DNA of 64,000 bases from Breviolum minutum Mf 1.05b.01 (taxonomy: Eukaryota; Sar; Dinophyceae; Suessiales; Symbiodiniaceae). The stretch is taken from contig DF239416.1 of NCBI GenBank assembly GCA_000507305.1, positions 62,001 through 126,000 on the forward strand, given 5' to 3'. How positions within the stretch are numbered: the stretch's first letter is position 1; every line of letters starts with the position of its first letter. A program made the translations under genes and the position numbers. The notes beneath the pieces were generated by a model, which saw nothing but the letters and a program-made list of their open reading frames with translations, was not told the DNA's origin and did no database searches. This document shows, piece by piece, positions 10,063-21,325 of the stretch.

Positions 10063-10170
10063 TGTTGATGGTCCGGACATCACCACCTGGGATGTATAAA
10101 ACCTTGTAAATTATGGGATAAAGGTACCAACCTCAACTGGTAAGCCGGACTCCTGAACCACCAACAGTAT
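10063..10170. repeat. MITE family A, copy 2, diverged ends
   Basis: The interior CACCTGGGATGTATAAAACC and the right end CACCAACAGTA are conserved. The left TA and first base are eroded. Confidence 0.7.
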
Positions 10171-10667
10171 CAAGGTGAGAATTTCATTCAGGATTTCCCC
10201 ACGGATAACCAACCATGACAGACATATGCGTGTGTTGACCTGAGGTTGTAAATTATACACCGGCGATACGTGTCAAATCCATTTGGAATATCTGAATATC
10301 TCACGATGGGCCGATCTTGGGATATTTCTGAATGGCAGGTTTTTTCACCAAATTTTGAGACGCACATGAAATTACGCTTCAATTTCCTTGCCGAATTGAT
10401 TTTTCAGTGCCAAAAAATTACAGTGGTGAAGCATCGTTAACCGTATCAAGGGACAGTTTTTTTTGTACAAACCCCGTAGTAAAGACTTATTTACTTGTTG
10501 GGGGAAGCTACTGTGATGCATTATGTGGCGGCTGTTTGGATGGAGAGTGATGATTTGACAATACTTGATATGCCCCTTTCTCCGTTGGTTCTAAGTGTGT
10601 AAATGCTACATCCCGACATTTGGGCGACTTGTATACTGCCGACATGTACCAATCGCATGTATTTCAG

Positions 10668-10804
10668 GAAGCAGAGGTCTAGAAGGGGCCCCCCGAAACA
10701 AGGCCAAGAAATGGTCCGAAACCTGTTGAAAGATCCACTCATTTCATGGAGCAAAAAGGAGCTGCAGGAAGTATTGCTAAAGTTGGACTTTGTACCTGTC
10801 TCCC
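10668..10804 (+). CDS. candidate coding exon, Lys/Arg-rich
   Basis: The acceptor GTATTTCAG|G is followed by one base and 45 codons: KQRSRRGPPKQGQEMVRNLL, then KDPLISWSKKELQEVLLKLD and FVPVS, to a GTAACA donor at 10805. Only this frame is open across the whole island, which makes it one of the firmer exons. It joins the 9189-9247 exon in phase. A basic linker followed by an amphipathic helix is visible. No family is recognised. Confidence 0.6.
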
Positions 10805-12382
10805 GTAACAGCTCCATCTTGACGATTTTGACAACCCGCAGTGGTATTCGCCAAGGGTCAGCGGTATTCGGAGTCTAAATCGAATTCTCAAAAAAAATCC
10901 ACATGAGCAACCGCCTTTATTTGGAAAAGAAAGGAATAGCTTGTGGATGGAAACATTTTTTTTTTCAAATCCACCGTGCCTATGGGAACGAGGTAGGGGG
11001 TAACCCAAAAACGAGGTTGTAAGTAACAACATGTCAGTGATTTGGACTTTTGAGACGGTTGGTGCTGCTTTGCAGTTTTTAGTTTGGCTCGCTTTGTTGA
11101 CTCTAGTCTAGCCATGTGGACTCTAGTCTAGTTGGCACGTTTCTATTCATGATGCCCNCATGCTTCAAGACTAAAAGTTAATTGAACGAGGTAGGGAGTA
11201 ACCCAAACAAATGCGGCCTTTCAAATTAACTCAAATAAAAGCCGTCGCTCATGTGAACAGTTGCAAAAAACAAAACATTGTTGTTTTGGTGAAGATTCTG
11301 GTACTAGTAGCTCAGACTTCTCTTATAGTAAACACAATATTAACAAAATAAGTACGGCCGTTTTTTATATTCGACAATTAGCATCTACTTGGTGAATACC
11401 TCGCGGCCGTGAGTTATATTTCCCAGGGCCCAGGAACTTTCGGAAGTGGGAGGTGGCAAGTCTAGAATCTCACAAACGAAATGCGTAGATATGCTGTTGA
11501 TGCTTCCAAAATCTGTGATAATTGCTTTGGTTGAGGTTTGGTAGTTTTAGATGTTTGAATTCCCCCCAAAAAAGAACTGGCCAGATTTTTGTTAATATCC
11601 TTAAAAACAAGTGGTGCTTGGCTCACAAATTTATGACCCATCAGCAGTTCTGCCGGATGGAAAATCCCCACGCCTTATGGGAAAGCTCCTTCCCATCAGC
11701 GATCCACCTGTGACCCCCTGAAACCAACAGCGAGGTTAACTTCTGCAAAGGGAAACGACATGGCTTCCATTTTGGTGGCAATTTGGGCCTATGTTTAGGG
11801 ACAAACTGTTATTTTTAGGGATGGTAGGTTACAATAGCTATTAGGTCCTTCACCCAATGACAAACAGATAGATAGATGTGCAGACAGATACAGCACCGAA
11901 CACTGACATGTAACCCCTGAAGGATGATGGTTTTGGAAAACGACTTTCCTTTCAAAAATGATAAGTTTTCAGGGGTGGGCTATAAAGCTTCGAGGGCGTA
12001 GGCGTATATAGATAGGAACCATGGAAGTTTGTTGTGCACCCTGGAAAATTGACATACATACTAAAAATGGTGGATTTACAGTGCCGTTTGTTTGCGGATT
12101 TTCTTCCGGAGTCCAGAAGAAGACTATCCATTTTGAGTGACCACTGCCAATTTTTGTGTACGTTGTGCATTGCAGGAGGCTTCATGGAACACTTGGATAG
12201 CATGCAATTTGACAAACACAAGGGCACAAACTATGGCCACTTATTGTAGTCAAGATTTTCGACGCTTGCCCCAGTCTAGCTGTTTGGGCTCCGACCCTCC
12301 CAGGGTGACAGAGTCATGGGGGCGCACACCCGTGCAGATGGAGCCATGTTGTTAGCCACTGCAAGTTTATCATCGGAGGTTG
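10805..12382. other. spacer with local direct repeats
   Basis: GAACGAGGTAGGG-GTAACCCAAA occurs at about 10986 and 11184, and GGACTCTAGTCTAG is duplicated near 11098-11130, beside an ambiguous base at 11158. No exon is convincing. The minus-strand frames at 10739-11115 have no splice support. Confidence 0.45.
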
Positions 12383-14925
12383 ATCAATAATATCTGGGAC
12401 AATATAGCCATCGATGCTATGTTTGCAAGTGTGGTTCTGGATTGCATCTTTCAGTTTGAACATTCACAGGATTGTTGAGCGTACTTCGGAAGTTGCATTA
12501 CTTGATGTGCCAATCTTGGCACCTACCACCATTCCTCATGAGAAGGCTAGGATTGATTGCATTCTGGTGACAAACATCAACATGTCCAGTTGAAGATTCC
12601 TGCCTGGGAAGCCATCTCGGGAAATTCGGCAGGGTTGTCGGTTGCAAACATGATCATTAGCATTCAAGGTATGCAGGTTACTCTGGATGGGTGCCATGCA
12701 CATTCAATCATTCTACCTGACGAAGTGAGGAAAGATCAACATAGGTGAGTTGTGCGCCGGAGGGTTTTTCGATGGATGATCGCAAGTCACGTGTGTTGCT
12801 GCCTTGGATGTTTGCATGGGAATATGAGCAACAAATCGGGAAAACAGATCACGTGACTTGGTGTGACTCCCATTTGTTTCCAAAAACCAAGGTAAACCTG
12901 CGGATAAGTATCCCTTGTTTCTTACTGACATTGAGATGGGTTGGTGGATGACTTGGGCCAGTCTGCAATCATTAGACATTATGGAACTTTACAGTCCATG
13001 GCAAGTGTGGTCTGCTGCGGGTGGTGGTCGTGGTTTGAAATTTCAGGAGGGATGGGTAGCTATCTCAGGATTAGTGAATGCTGCTTTGTTAAAACCGAAA
13101 ATTATCCTCATGGAAAATGCGTCCGCCATAATGCATCACCAACATTGGCCTATCATTCATATGACATTATCGAAAAGATTTGATCAACAAAATGGCGGAC
13201 ATTTCACTGCAGCAGAGAACGTGTCCTCATCATTCTGGTGAGCAACGACATTGGTTGTGTGAGGGGGGACATGGGACTTTCCCTTCCCTAAGTTAGGCTT
13301 GGCCAGCTGGAATGCACTTAGCAGACTTAGCAGTACAACATCGTTGGGCTTTTCTGAGAATGACGTCATCCTCACACCCAAAGTACATGCCACATATCTC
13401 AACCGAAGGCTCTCACCATCTACAAGACGGGACAAGCGAAGGAAATTGGACCTAATGCGCTAAAGAATCAGACACCTCATGAGAGCTTTGGGCGCACAGC
13501 GGCCAACTGTGGAAATCAACATAGTCTTGATGACCATTTACTTGGACGCCGAAAGTTTGTCACAAAAGGTACCATTTCACAACGATTTTGGTCCATCGGC
13601 TTCCTGAGGTCCAGACACTTCAAGGCGTTTGGGGCAATTCAATTTCACCATTGACAGGTTCCATGCGACAGGACATGTTGGAGAGTTCTGCCGTCAGCAC
13701 TTTCTTCCTGACTTGCCAGAGAACAGTCAATATTGTCTTTTTTTCCAACGGACGTTGTTGAAGGTGAATTCGGTGGTTACGACAAAATTAGTCAATCCCT
13801 GAAGGTTGATGATGCAATTTGTAGCAACCCCACACAACTGGTTATCGAGACTCTGAGGAGGCGACTTCATTTTGGAGCCCCTTATTTGAAGAAATTCTGA
13901 GGGGTGGTGGCCCCGATTGAACCAAGCGGAAAACATTATTCCATCAATTGCGACAGATATCCCAATATCCCGCAATCTGATCGTTTGCATGAAGCATGCA
14001 TTTCGTCATGTAGTTGGGCTGTTCGTGGACAGGTTGAGCAAGATTTTTTCATGAGTTCGAATGTTTTCATCCAATGCTGCAGGTCGTCAGCTTCTCCACG
14101 TCATGAAGGGAAAAGTGCTGATTCATTTCAGAATCCATTCGCGATGAACCTTTTGAACTTGAATTGGAATGATGTTCAGTCCCAATTTATCACCATTCTG
14201 CGTCAAGGCCGTTTCATCATCATGAGAAGAGGTGAAGAAGGCATCTCCCATGAAACCAGAACAACCACTGCTTCCTTCGTCAGTGAACCGGCTTCTCAAG
14301 GAGCAATTACCAACATGTTAGGTCTTCCACTCCAAGATGATGACAAAAGTCCGGTTTTGACCATGATGTTGAGCGATGAACCTAATCAACTTTTGAGATG
14401 GCAACTACCATAATTTGAAACAAGTTCTGGACGGCTGACTTCTGGCGTGATCCGAAGATGGTTGGTGACATGTTATGCTGTGTCAATGCAAAAGGAATAA
14501 CAACCATGAGTACCATCTTTGATTGGAATTTCCAGGTCTTTCCGAGTCTATATCCGGATCAAATGCATGAAGATGTCTATTTGTCTCAGGTTCTCATGGC
14601 ATGTCGGTCACTACCGAAACATTCCAAAGCATGTTTGCTAAGTGGTTCTCGACCACATCATTCGCCGACTTGAACCGTCTTTCGGGCAAGCCTTCAAACC
14701 TTTTCCTAAAATGATTGGTATCAAGACTCTTAATAATTTAGGCGTTTGTGACCTGCAAAAACAGATGTCGTGATCGATCAAACTTTTATCTTTCCACCTA
14801 TTCTTGGGCAATACCTCCGAGAAAAGTTGCCACGTTCACATTCCATTGCTTTGCCATCTTCAATCTGGGAAATCAGACCAGAAGCTGCGCCATATCATAG
14901 GAAAAATTCCTGCAAAACTTGAAGA
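12383..14925 (+). mobile_element. decayed retroelement-like unit with cytosine methyltransferase-like domain
   Basis: Consecutive + frames, broken by many frameshifts and stops, remain protein-like for 2.5 kb. Segments in order: 12383-12477 (ends CIFQFEHSQDC); 12468-12593 (RIVERTSEVALLDVPILAPT); 12557-12748; 12747-12779 (ELCAGGFFDG, like methyltransferase motif I); 12915-13241 (SPWQVWSAAGGGRGL, like motif IV, then KPKIILMENASAI, like motif VI ENV); 13362-13463 (RRLSPSTRRDKRRKLDL); 13772-13900 (GGYDKISQSLKVDDAICSNP); 14645-14772 (RLEPSFGQAFKPFPKMIGIK); and 14776-14925. The motif IV PCQ appears as PWQ, so the catalytic Cys is gone. Cytosine methyltransferases carried by retrotransposons are known from dinoflagellates. 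I could not find an intact reverse transcriptase motif, so the retroelement part is inferred. Confidence 0.5.
12747..13140 (+). pseudogene. C5 cytosine-methyltransferase-like domain, inactive
   Basis: Within the larger relic, motif I (ELCAGGF plus aromatic/Gln residues, SAM binding), motif IV (S-P-x-Q-x-W-S-x-A-G) and motif VI (E-N) occur in the normal order and spacing of C5 DNA methyltransferases, spread over two frames. The nucleophilic Cys of motif IV is replaced and a stop follows motif I. A target-recognition domain cannot be identified. Confidence 0.5.
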
Positions 14926-17128
14926 AAAGCTGCCCGTAAAGTCTTCTGCATTTGCGGGGGGATTTTGTTTGGTGAATTCTACATCACGGGGTCTCACTAC
15001 AGTACTAATGGTTCGTTTTAGTGCCATTGCCCCGCCAAAGATGTAGGGATTTGGTATTATGGCAAATATCCATCTTTGTCCGTATGTGGTTTGAATAAGG
15101 TTCTCCTCTCAAAAAGGCTATTCGTGTATCTAAGGTTAAATTTCAATAACCTTCAGGGGTGTACTGTATCCGGGTATTTGTTTGGTTCTGAATCGTTTCA
15201 AAGATCAGGTTGACTGCCGATGTGAGAATTGAGGTTGGCTGTGGGAATGGAGGTTTGCTGGTGGGGCCTCACAAGTAGGTGGCGCACTCTCCGGGCCACA
15301 CAGAGTAACATTCAACATACATCTTTGTGAGCAGCTATGGTGTGTTGGAACATCTTTGGAGATTTTCAGACCTGGCATTGTGAAAAACAGAGGGATACTT
15401 AAACGTTCAGGATGGTTCAATGACGTTGCGTATTTCTCATCGCATGTTCACCCAAACCATGGTGTGCTTGCCGGGTTTTGTCCATCAACACGACTATGTA
15501 GAAAGGTTTTACAAGAATGATATCCTCCATCGAAGAGCTATTCCATGAGTACTTAAAGGTCAACGGTACGAGTCATAAGGGTGACAGCAGGTCGATAGCA
15601 ATTGGGGCGACATACTTACAAGAAGCCACTAATGGACCCAAGATGATGTAGGTTTTGTCAGCGATTTTTGTATTGGAAAAAGGCCAATGAATCCCAAAGG
15701 CTTTGAAACAACTGGAAGGGGTGGGTGTCCTTGGTAAAGTAAACTTTGTTCCACCATTTCCCTACTATACATATTTGCAATATCTAGAGCATATGGGGGA
15801 ATATTTAGGGAACAATGTGCTAGGGTACTCTCCCAAGGCTACCCACTTGTTCCCTGTGATTGAAACAACTGGGTTCAAAAAATGTTCCGGGGATTTGTCC
15901 TTTCTGTGAGGCATGGCAATGTAATAACTTTTTTGTTTTTGGCAGTTTGTGGGCAAAAGTGAATTTTTTTGCCAATGTTTCAACGCCTTCCATTTGTTGT
16001 TGGCACACCTTCAACTTTTCTTGGCTCGCATCCCATTTCCCCACCAGGCGACCGCAGAGTCTGAAGGCCAATGGTGTGGTTCGAAGCGAATCATTACATA
16101 GACTTGTCAAGTTGAGCAATGAAAAAGATTAGGTTGTTTGGGTCATCTCACTCGGCCAAAGAATAAGTTTGTTTTTAACTTCAGTACATAATTGGTAAGA
16201 AAAATAATGTTTAGATTTTTTATAGATTTTAATTTCAGGGTCCTTTGGCTGATTATAGGCTGGATCTACCCCCCACCCAGGATTCCACTGGCAAATAAAG
16301 GTTTGTACATTGGGATTCCCAACCCTGAACCGTAGTGTCATTTTGGTGGTGACGATTCGACGATCCTGGGTGGGGGGAGGTAGATGCAAGTCATAGGGAG
16401 GATACTACCCTGGGGATTGCAATTTTAAACCTTGAAAAGTTTATAAGGACCAGAACAAGGGAATGTGAACCAGAACAATGGAATGTAACACAATTGTTTA
16501 AGATGTTTAAACTGCTAAGTTGTTTTGGTTTGAAGAATCAAACAGGTACCTTGTTATAGCTCTGTTTGTACAGGAATTATCTATGAAGATTTTCAATGTT
16601 TCATTGCGAGCACTAACCCTGGATAGATGGTAGTTTAGGAAAGAAATTATTCAGCCAAAAAAAGTTGGACCTTGATTCTAGAGCTTTGATTTTTTTGGGG
16701 GGATTGTGTGTTTTTGGTGGATCTCTTTGGATTTGCCAGCATAAATCGGATTCGGATCGTCCAATGACCTTCTGCCTTTGTGCCTGGATCCAGGCATCCG
16801 ATCGAGTCATGACTCCACAACTTTGGAGGACTGGGCAGCTGGGCTCACTAGCCATGATGCTCAGTTCAAAAACATCAAAATTTACTGTTGTTGTTCAGAA
16901 CTCTATAGATTCTATAGATTATCACAGAAAGGATGTGTATATTTTTACATACATCTATAAGACAAATAAGATAATAAATCCTATGAAAACTGAATTATTT
17001 TTCCTTTGTTTACTGTTTATCCAGATTTCTTCCATGAATGGGCCAAAAAATGCCACAAAGCATAGCTTTTGCGGAAAGAACTGACTGGGAGCCCAATGGA
17101 TGTTTTAACCAAATCATTGGTTGCATCA

Positions 17129-17235
17129 TATGGGTGTTTCCAAAAATAATGGTACCCCCAAATCATCCATTCTAATAGGGTTTTCCATTATAAACCATCC
17201 ATTTTGGGGTACCACTATTTTTGAAAACACCCATA
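17129..17235. repeat. MITE family B, copy 1
   Basis: The TA-bounded left arm TGGGTGTTTCCAAAAATAAT is mirrored by TATTTTTGAAAACACCCA. The interior has two CATCCATT motifs in inverted positions. The whole copy is nearly a palindrome. Confidence 0.85.
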
Positions 17236-17535
17236 TTGTCATGTTTTGTGAAGTGACTGCAACTCTCTCAAGAAGCTAGCCGGTTTTTCCCATAGGAACA
17301 TCGGAGGGACCCACTATGTATTTTGAGTTGGCGGTTCATGGCGACGTTTCCTCGAATGGCACAATATTTTGGAAGAAAGTTGTTTGACTTCATGGGTTTC
17401 TTCATGGTAGTGTTGAATATTGGAATCGTGTAATGCTTATGGTTACTATAGTCATGATTCATAGTTGTGTGTTTTTCCTTCAACTATTTCTCATCATGAT
17501 ATCTATATATAATGCAAATTCAGATTTAGTCTCAC

Positions 17536-17537
<2 letters not shown>

Positions 17538-17579
<42 letters not shown>
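17538..17579. repeat. (CAT)n microsatellite
   Basis: About 14 CAT units. The poly-His open frame across it is an artefact. Confidence 0.97.
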
Positions 17580-17647
17580 TTTTCACTATCAGTAGGCCTT
17601 GAACCGTCCTTTCTGTTTGTTCAAACCCAAACCTTCAAAACACGCAG

Positions 17648-17684
17648 GAGTTGCTCCCACGTGAAGCTCCTCGGGCAGTTCTAG
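17648..17684 (+). CDS. candidate micro-exon, 37 nt
   Basis: ACGCAG|G, then ELLPREAPRAVL and one extra base, then donor GTGTGG. The leftover G joins the CG opening the exon at 17850, giving Ala. Only 165 nt separate them, so the pair makes a compact model. Confidence 0.5.
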
Positions 17685-17849
17685 GTGTGGGTCGTGAGTC
17701 ATGGGACCCTTTTTTGTTGAGAGATCAAATTTGATCAAATGATCAAACCAAGCAGCAAATATATATAATATATGGTGAATTTCGAAGGATGTTCCCTGAA
17801 AAAATCGTGCATGAAGTTTGGAATCATGGCTGACGAGTCTTCGTGTCAG

Positions 17850-17920
17850 CGTCTTCGGCCGCAGATACGTCCAACGAGCCAAACCTGGAGGTCCGGGAAC
17901 CGGCTGGCTTTCACCCAAGG
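17850..17920 (+). CDS. candidate coding exon
   Basis: CGTGTCAG| followed, in the phase required by the preceding exon, by SSAADTSNEPNLEVREPAGF and HPR up to donor GTGGTT at 17921. All three frames are open, but the acidic Ser/Asn-rich one fits the upstream phase. The minus strand is open too, so it is not exclusive. Confidence 0.5.
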
Positions 17921-18186
17921 GTGGTTGAGGGTTTAGGGGAAATCCCGTGGGAAATCCTGAATTCAGGTTGGTGAATCATTATTCGGCACTGTTTTTTGAT
18001 GTCTGAATATGGGAAAGTTGATGTGGAACACAGCTGTGTTTTTTTCATAGGGAAAATGAATGAAATAGACTTAGAATTCCTATTAACTAGCCAGGATTTC
18101 ATGCGATTGTGATTGGCCGCGATTTGGAGGAAACTTTTCAAGGCTCGATATTCCTGTGTGATGCTTAGTTATTATGAGTAAATGAA

Positions 18187-18448
18187 TACTTGGAGGATCC
18201 CAGTTAGAAAGTAGTTATCTAGGTGGTGGTTTCAAATATGTTTTATGTTCAACCCTTATTTGGGGAAGATACCCATTTTGACTAATATTTTTGAAATGGG
18301 TTGAAACCACCAACTAGTTATCAACCCCCATTCACAAACCATGAAACGGCCATTTGGAAAGGGTCCCACACCCCGATCCTTAGGTGACGAAACCGATCAC
18401 CCATGGTTAGTAACCACTTACGTCCGTCCTGGGATGATCCTCCAAGTA
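18187..18448. repeat. family D element split by a family C insertion
   Basis: The D ends are TACTTGGAGGATCCCAGTTAG at the left and TGGGATGATCCTCCAAGTA at the right. The family C copy at 18219-18317 sits in the left part. The D interior has CGATCCTTAGGTGACGAAAC, as in the other copies. Confidence 0.8.
18219..18317. repeat. MITE family C, copy 2, nested in D
   Basis: Starts CTAGGTGGTGGTTTCAAA and ends TTGAAACCACCAACTAG. It is flanked on both sides by TTAT, a possible target duplication within the D element. Confidence 0.85.
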
Positions 18449-19334
18449 CCCTCCCGAGGAGCTAACCCATCCGGGAAGGGGTCATTAAATTGCCATATTG
18501 GGGGAGATCAAACAAGCAGCAAATCTATTTTTGGAAATGTTGGAAGGATTTTCCCTTCATTGTGCCTTGTTTGAGTTAATAATGATATGACCCTTGTTTT
18601 GGGAAGGGAGATGTTTTAGGTCTCAGGAGGGTGTTGAATGATTGGTTTCAAGGGGGTGTTCAATGCTAAATCATGAGCAAACGTCGGTTTTGGGGTTGAG
18701 AACTAGCTCGATTTTTCTTGGAGCAAATTGGTAATCCCAATTTCTGAATTCACTGACACTATCCAAATGTCAGTGAAATAGATGGCCGAAAAGAGATATG
18801 TTTTTTGGAAGAGAATTGACTGGATTTGTTTTGAAAAGATGTGAACTGATACGCATGTGTTGATGTATCTAGAGGATTTCATGATCTCCTTTGTTAGGTA
18901 TTAATTCTTAGGTTTCTTAACCATCCAGAAATTCCATGAGATTGGAATAGGATGGAGGTTGTCTGTAAGTGATTCCTGGATTGGACATATTATTTCCAAC
19001 CTGTGAAAGGTCCGGTGCCACTTAGCGCGAAATGTAAGAAAAGTTTTGAGCAAACAAGATTGAACTGAATGGATAGGGGCTATTGCCCTTTCCATGCACT
19101 TTCTGGAAGTATCAAGGATTTATCAAGGTCTTAAGCAACCTTAAATGCATGAAATCACACAAATCTTACTCCTATTTCTCCAAAAAAAATGTCTAAGCCA
19201 CTTCCATGGTATTTGATGTATTTGGTGTTTTCATTTATTGGTTTGGTGTTTTCATTTCTTGATGTGGCCCTGTAGAATCTTTTAATTGGCTTGAACCGCT
19301 GCGGGAAGTTCCATGTGTGACACCCAGCCTCCAG
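18449..19334. other. spacer without recognisable gene
   Basis: I see no exon. A short stretch near 18660-18710 (ATCATGAGCAAACG then GGGGTTGAGAACTAGC) resembles part of family J. Confidence 0.35.
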
Positions 19335-19397
19335 GCATGGAGAAAACGCTGCGAAAGCTTGGAGAAAGCGTTTCTTTTCGGAAAGCGAAAAGCATGC
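19335..19397 (+). CDS. candidate coding exon, weak
   Basis: CCTCCAG|G then AWRKRCESLEKAFLFGKRKA and C before GTTTTT. The phase matches the neighbours at 17850 and 20468 (all phase 0). A second frame beginning at ATG 19337 (MEKTLRKLGESVSFRKAK) is equally plausible. The island itself contains a GAAAGCGTTT/AAAGCG near-repeat. Confidence 0.35.
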
Positions 19398-19410
19398 GTT
19401 TTTGCCCCCG

Positions 19411-19471
19411 GGATGTTTGACAGGAAATGGAGGGAAAATGGTTGAAGTATAGGAGTAGCCCAGTATATTAC
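19411..19471. repeat. 50-bp dispersed segment, copy 2
   Basis: Nearly identical to 4838-4887, including GAAATGGAGGGAAAATGGTT and a following AGCCCAGTATAT. Confidence 0.6.
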
Positions 19472-19662
19472 ACTAATCCCCCAAAAGAAAATGTAAAGAA
19501 AAGTTAAGTGGGATATATAATATATATACCCTGCTTCGAAATTTTAGGATGCATCTACAAACTTCCCCAGGTACATTCTAGTCGGGTGCCCGTGTGGTAA
19601 ATGGATTCAGATCACTCTCATTCTCTTTAAACCCGCTTGGAGCTGGGATTGCAGATTGTAAT

Positions 19663-19790
19663 TCACCCTGGAAGTCAAGCCGACCATTAAAAGCATAGTC
19701 CCCTGGAATTGTTGATTGTAAATCCTTACTAAAATAATGGTCTTTTCGGAAAGACCATTTGTTTAATGGTTTTTGGACTTCCAGGGTTTA
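19663..19790. repeat. family M inverted repeat, copy 1
   Basis: TTCACCCTGGAAGTC at the left is mirrored by GACTTCCAGGGTTTA at the right. The interior CCTGGAATTGTTGATTG is shared with 34027-34161 and 37417-37490. Confidence 0.7.
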
Positions 19791-20307
19791 TTTTAACTTA
19801 AACATGTTTTTCTCAAGTGAAGTAAGGTTGGAGGCATCTGGATCTCAAACTCTGGAGGGGCATCTTTTCTCGCAGCCTCTTAGAGGCGAGAAAATGGATC
19901 CGAAACGGATGATCAGTTACATATTCGCTGGTGATACTTGATATTCCATGATATTTTGAGATTTTATAGCCAGTAGTTGTCCATTCCTTATCGAGTGTTT
20001 TTGGAACATTATGTTTACTATAGATGGACTAGTTACTCACGGTTACACCTTCACTAGAGCAATGTTCTTTGAGTATAATGGTACACCGTAGTAATATCCC
20101 TTTACATTGTATTGATAGATTTCTTGATTGCATCCCTTATGATAATCATTGATCTTCTAGATATTTATCATTAATTACAACCTTACACCCTCTTGGGAAC
20201 GATTGAGATCCCATGAAAAGTCACTTTCGAGTCGATGATTTTCCGACTTTCACGTTTGGTGGGATATGTGATCGTTCCCTAGAGGCTATATCTACGCATC
20301 ATGTAAC

Positions 20308-20449
20308 TATACTTGGATGTCCCAGGAAGTTAGGATCAACGGTTAGGATCAGTGGCTTATAACCCCAATTCATCCCCCATTTATAAGTAGGTGAAATAAT
20401 AACCCATTGATCCTATCCATTTAGCAACTTCCTGGGACATCCTAGTATA
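20308..20449. repeat. family L inverted repeat, about 140 bp
   Basis: Left arm TATACTTGGATGTCCCAGGA, right arm TCCTGGGACATCCTAGTATA, with further pairing of AGGATCAACGG with CATTGATCCT. Only one copy was seen in this window. Confidence 0.8.
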
Positions 20450-20467
20450 TCATCTACATCTCCACAG

Positions 20468-20599
20468 AACTCCTCCGAGATCCTCAGGCTTGAGCGCTGT
20501 CGCTTGGAGGCCGTTTGGATCCGGAAATCTCAAGATGCAGTTGTTATGCTGCCAAAAAAAACTGCAGGTCCCATCCTGGTCACCTTATACACCCCTTGA
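20468..20599 (+). CDS. candidate coding exon, helical
   Basis: CTCCACAG| then NSSEILRLERCRLEAVWIRK and SQDAVVMLPKK in one frame until TGA at 20597-20599. No GT donor follows within the convincing part, so the 3' end is unknown; a non-canonical donor is possible. The exon is phase 0, as are its neighbours. The charged Leu/Arg/Glu pattern suggests a helix. Confidence 0.5.
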   Translation, partial: NSSEILRLERCRLEAVWIRKSQDAVVMLPKKTAGPILVTLYTP

Positions 20600-20603
20600 A
20601 GAT

Positions 20604-20708
20604 TACCCTCCCGAAGTTTAACATAGCCCCTGAAAACTTACCTTCCCAATAGGAAAGTAGTCTTCCAACCACCATTTTTCAGTGGCTATGTTAAACTTCC
20701 AGGGTGTA
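20604..20708. repeat. family E inverted repeat, copy 2
   Basis: TACCCTCCCGAAGTTTAACA at the left and TGTTAAACTTCCAGGGTGTA at the right, with CTTCCAACCACCATTTTTCA inside. It lies directly downstream of the exon island at 20468. Confidence 0.8.
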
Positions 20709-20948
20709 ACATACTTAACATGTCCTCATGGAGGTTTGGTTCAGATCATGTTCCTTTCCTAAAAAGGTGATTTGTAGGTTCCATCCGTTAATCTTCCAGG
20801 GTGTAGCCGGCTATTTTTGGAGGTGCGGAAAACTCCCTTACACAAGGTGTATCTGCATACAGCTTATATCGGTTTTCGGATTCCTCCATTTTAACCTGAA
20901 ATCTTTGGTGATTACATGCATGAAAAACAAACGGCTGCTGGAGTCCAG

Positions 20949-20996
20949 GAGATCGGCCCAGAAATTGCCCCAAGGGGCCGAAGTGTTAGTTTGAGG
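20949..20996 (+). CDS. candidate micro-exon, 48 nt
   Basis: GGAGTCCAG|G, then EIGPEIAPRGRSVSLR, then donor GTATAA. Exactly 16 codons, phase 0 at both ends. Another frame with its own ATG (MKNKRLLESRRSAQKLPQ) overlaps, but it starts before the acceptor. Confidence 0.5.
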
Positions 20997-21192
20997 GTAT
21001 AAAATGAAAAGGAAATTTGGAGGATTTGTTGATAGTAGCCCTGGAGTTTTTGAGAGGTTCTTTTCAGATGTTCCCAGGAAATAGAAACAGGGTGAGCCAT
21101 GTCTTCAGTGCCTTTTTTGGGGGGAAAAGGCAGGGGTAAAGGTGTTTCCCAAAACTAGAATGCCAGTGAAAGTGGAGATCAATGATTACATA

Positions 21193-21325
21193 ACTTGGAT
21201 TTGTTTGTTTGGTGAATTTTTACGGATGGTGAACCACCATTCAAAAAGTCACTATTTGTGAGAATATGTTTTACTTATTCCAATCTTATTCCAGACAATC
21301 AAACAAGCAAATCGAAGGTAAGAAT
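21193..21325. repeat. family H element, copy 1
   Basis: Starts ACTTGGATTTGTTTGTTTGG and ends CAAACAAGCAAATCGAAGG in inverse orientation. TTTACGGATGGTGAACCACC lies inside. Related copies are near 27088, 45968 and 48160. Confidence 0.6.

Larger units (their letters stand above)
14926..17647. other. spacer, mostly unassigned
   Basis: It holds the family B copy at 17129 and the (CAT)n tract at 17538. At 16048-16101 the + strand has an AG|G start (ATAESEGQWCGSKRIIT), while the minus strand over 15960-16080 is also open and protein-like (KWDASQEKLKVCQQQMEG). At 16794 CTGGATCCAG|G is followed by ASDRVMTPQLWRTGQL. None is firm enough to call. Confidence 0.4.

Noticed and set aside
17433-17684. Open frame with a 14-residue His run
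   Set aside because: It is a translation of the (CAT)n tract; the part after it is not protein-like.
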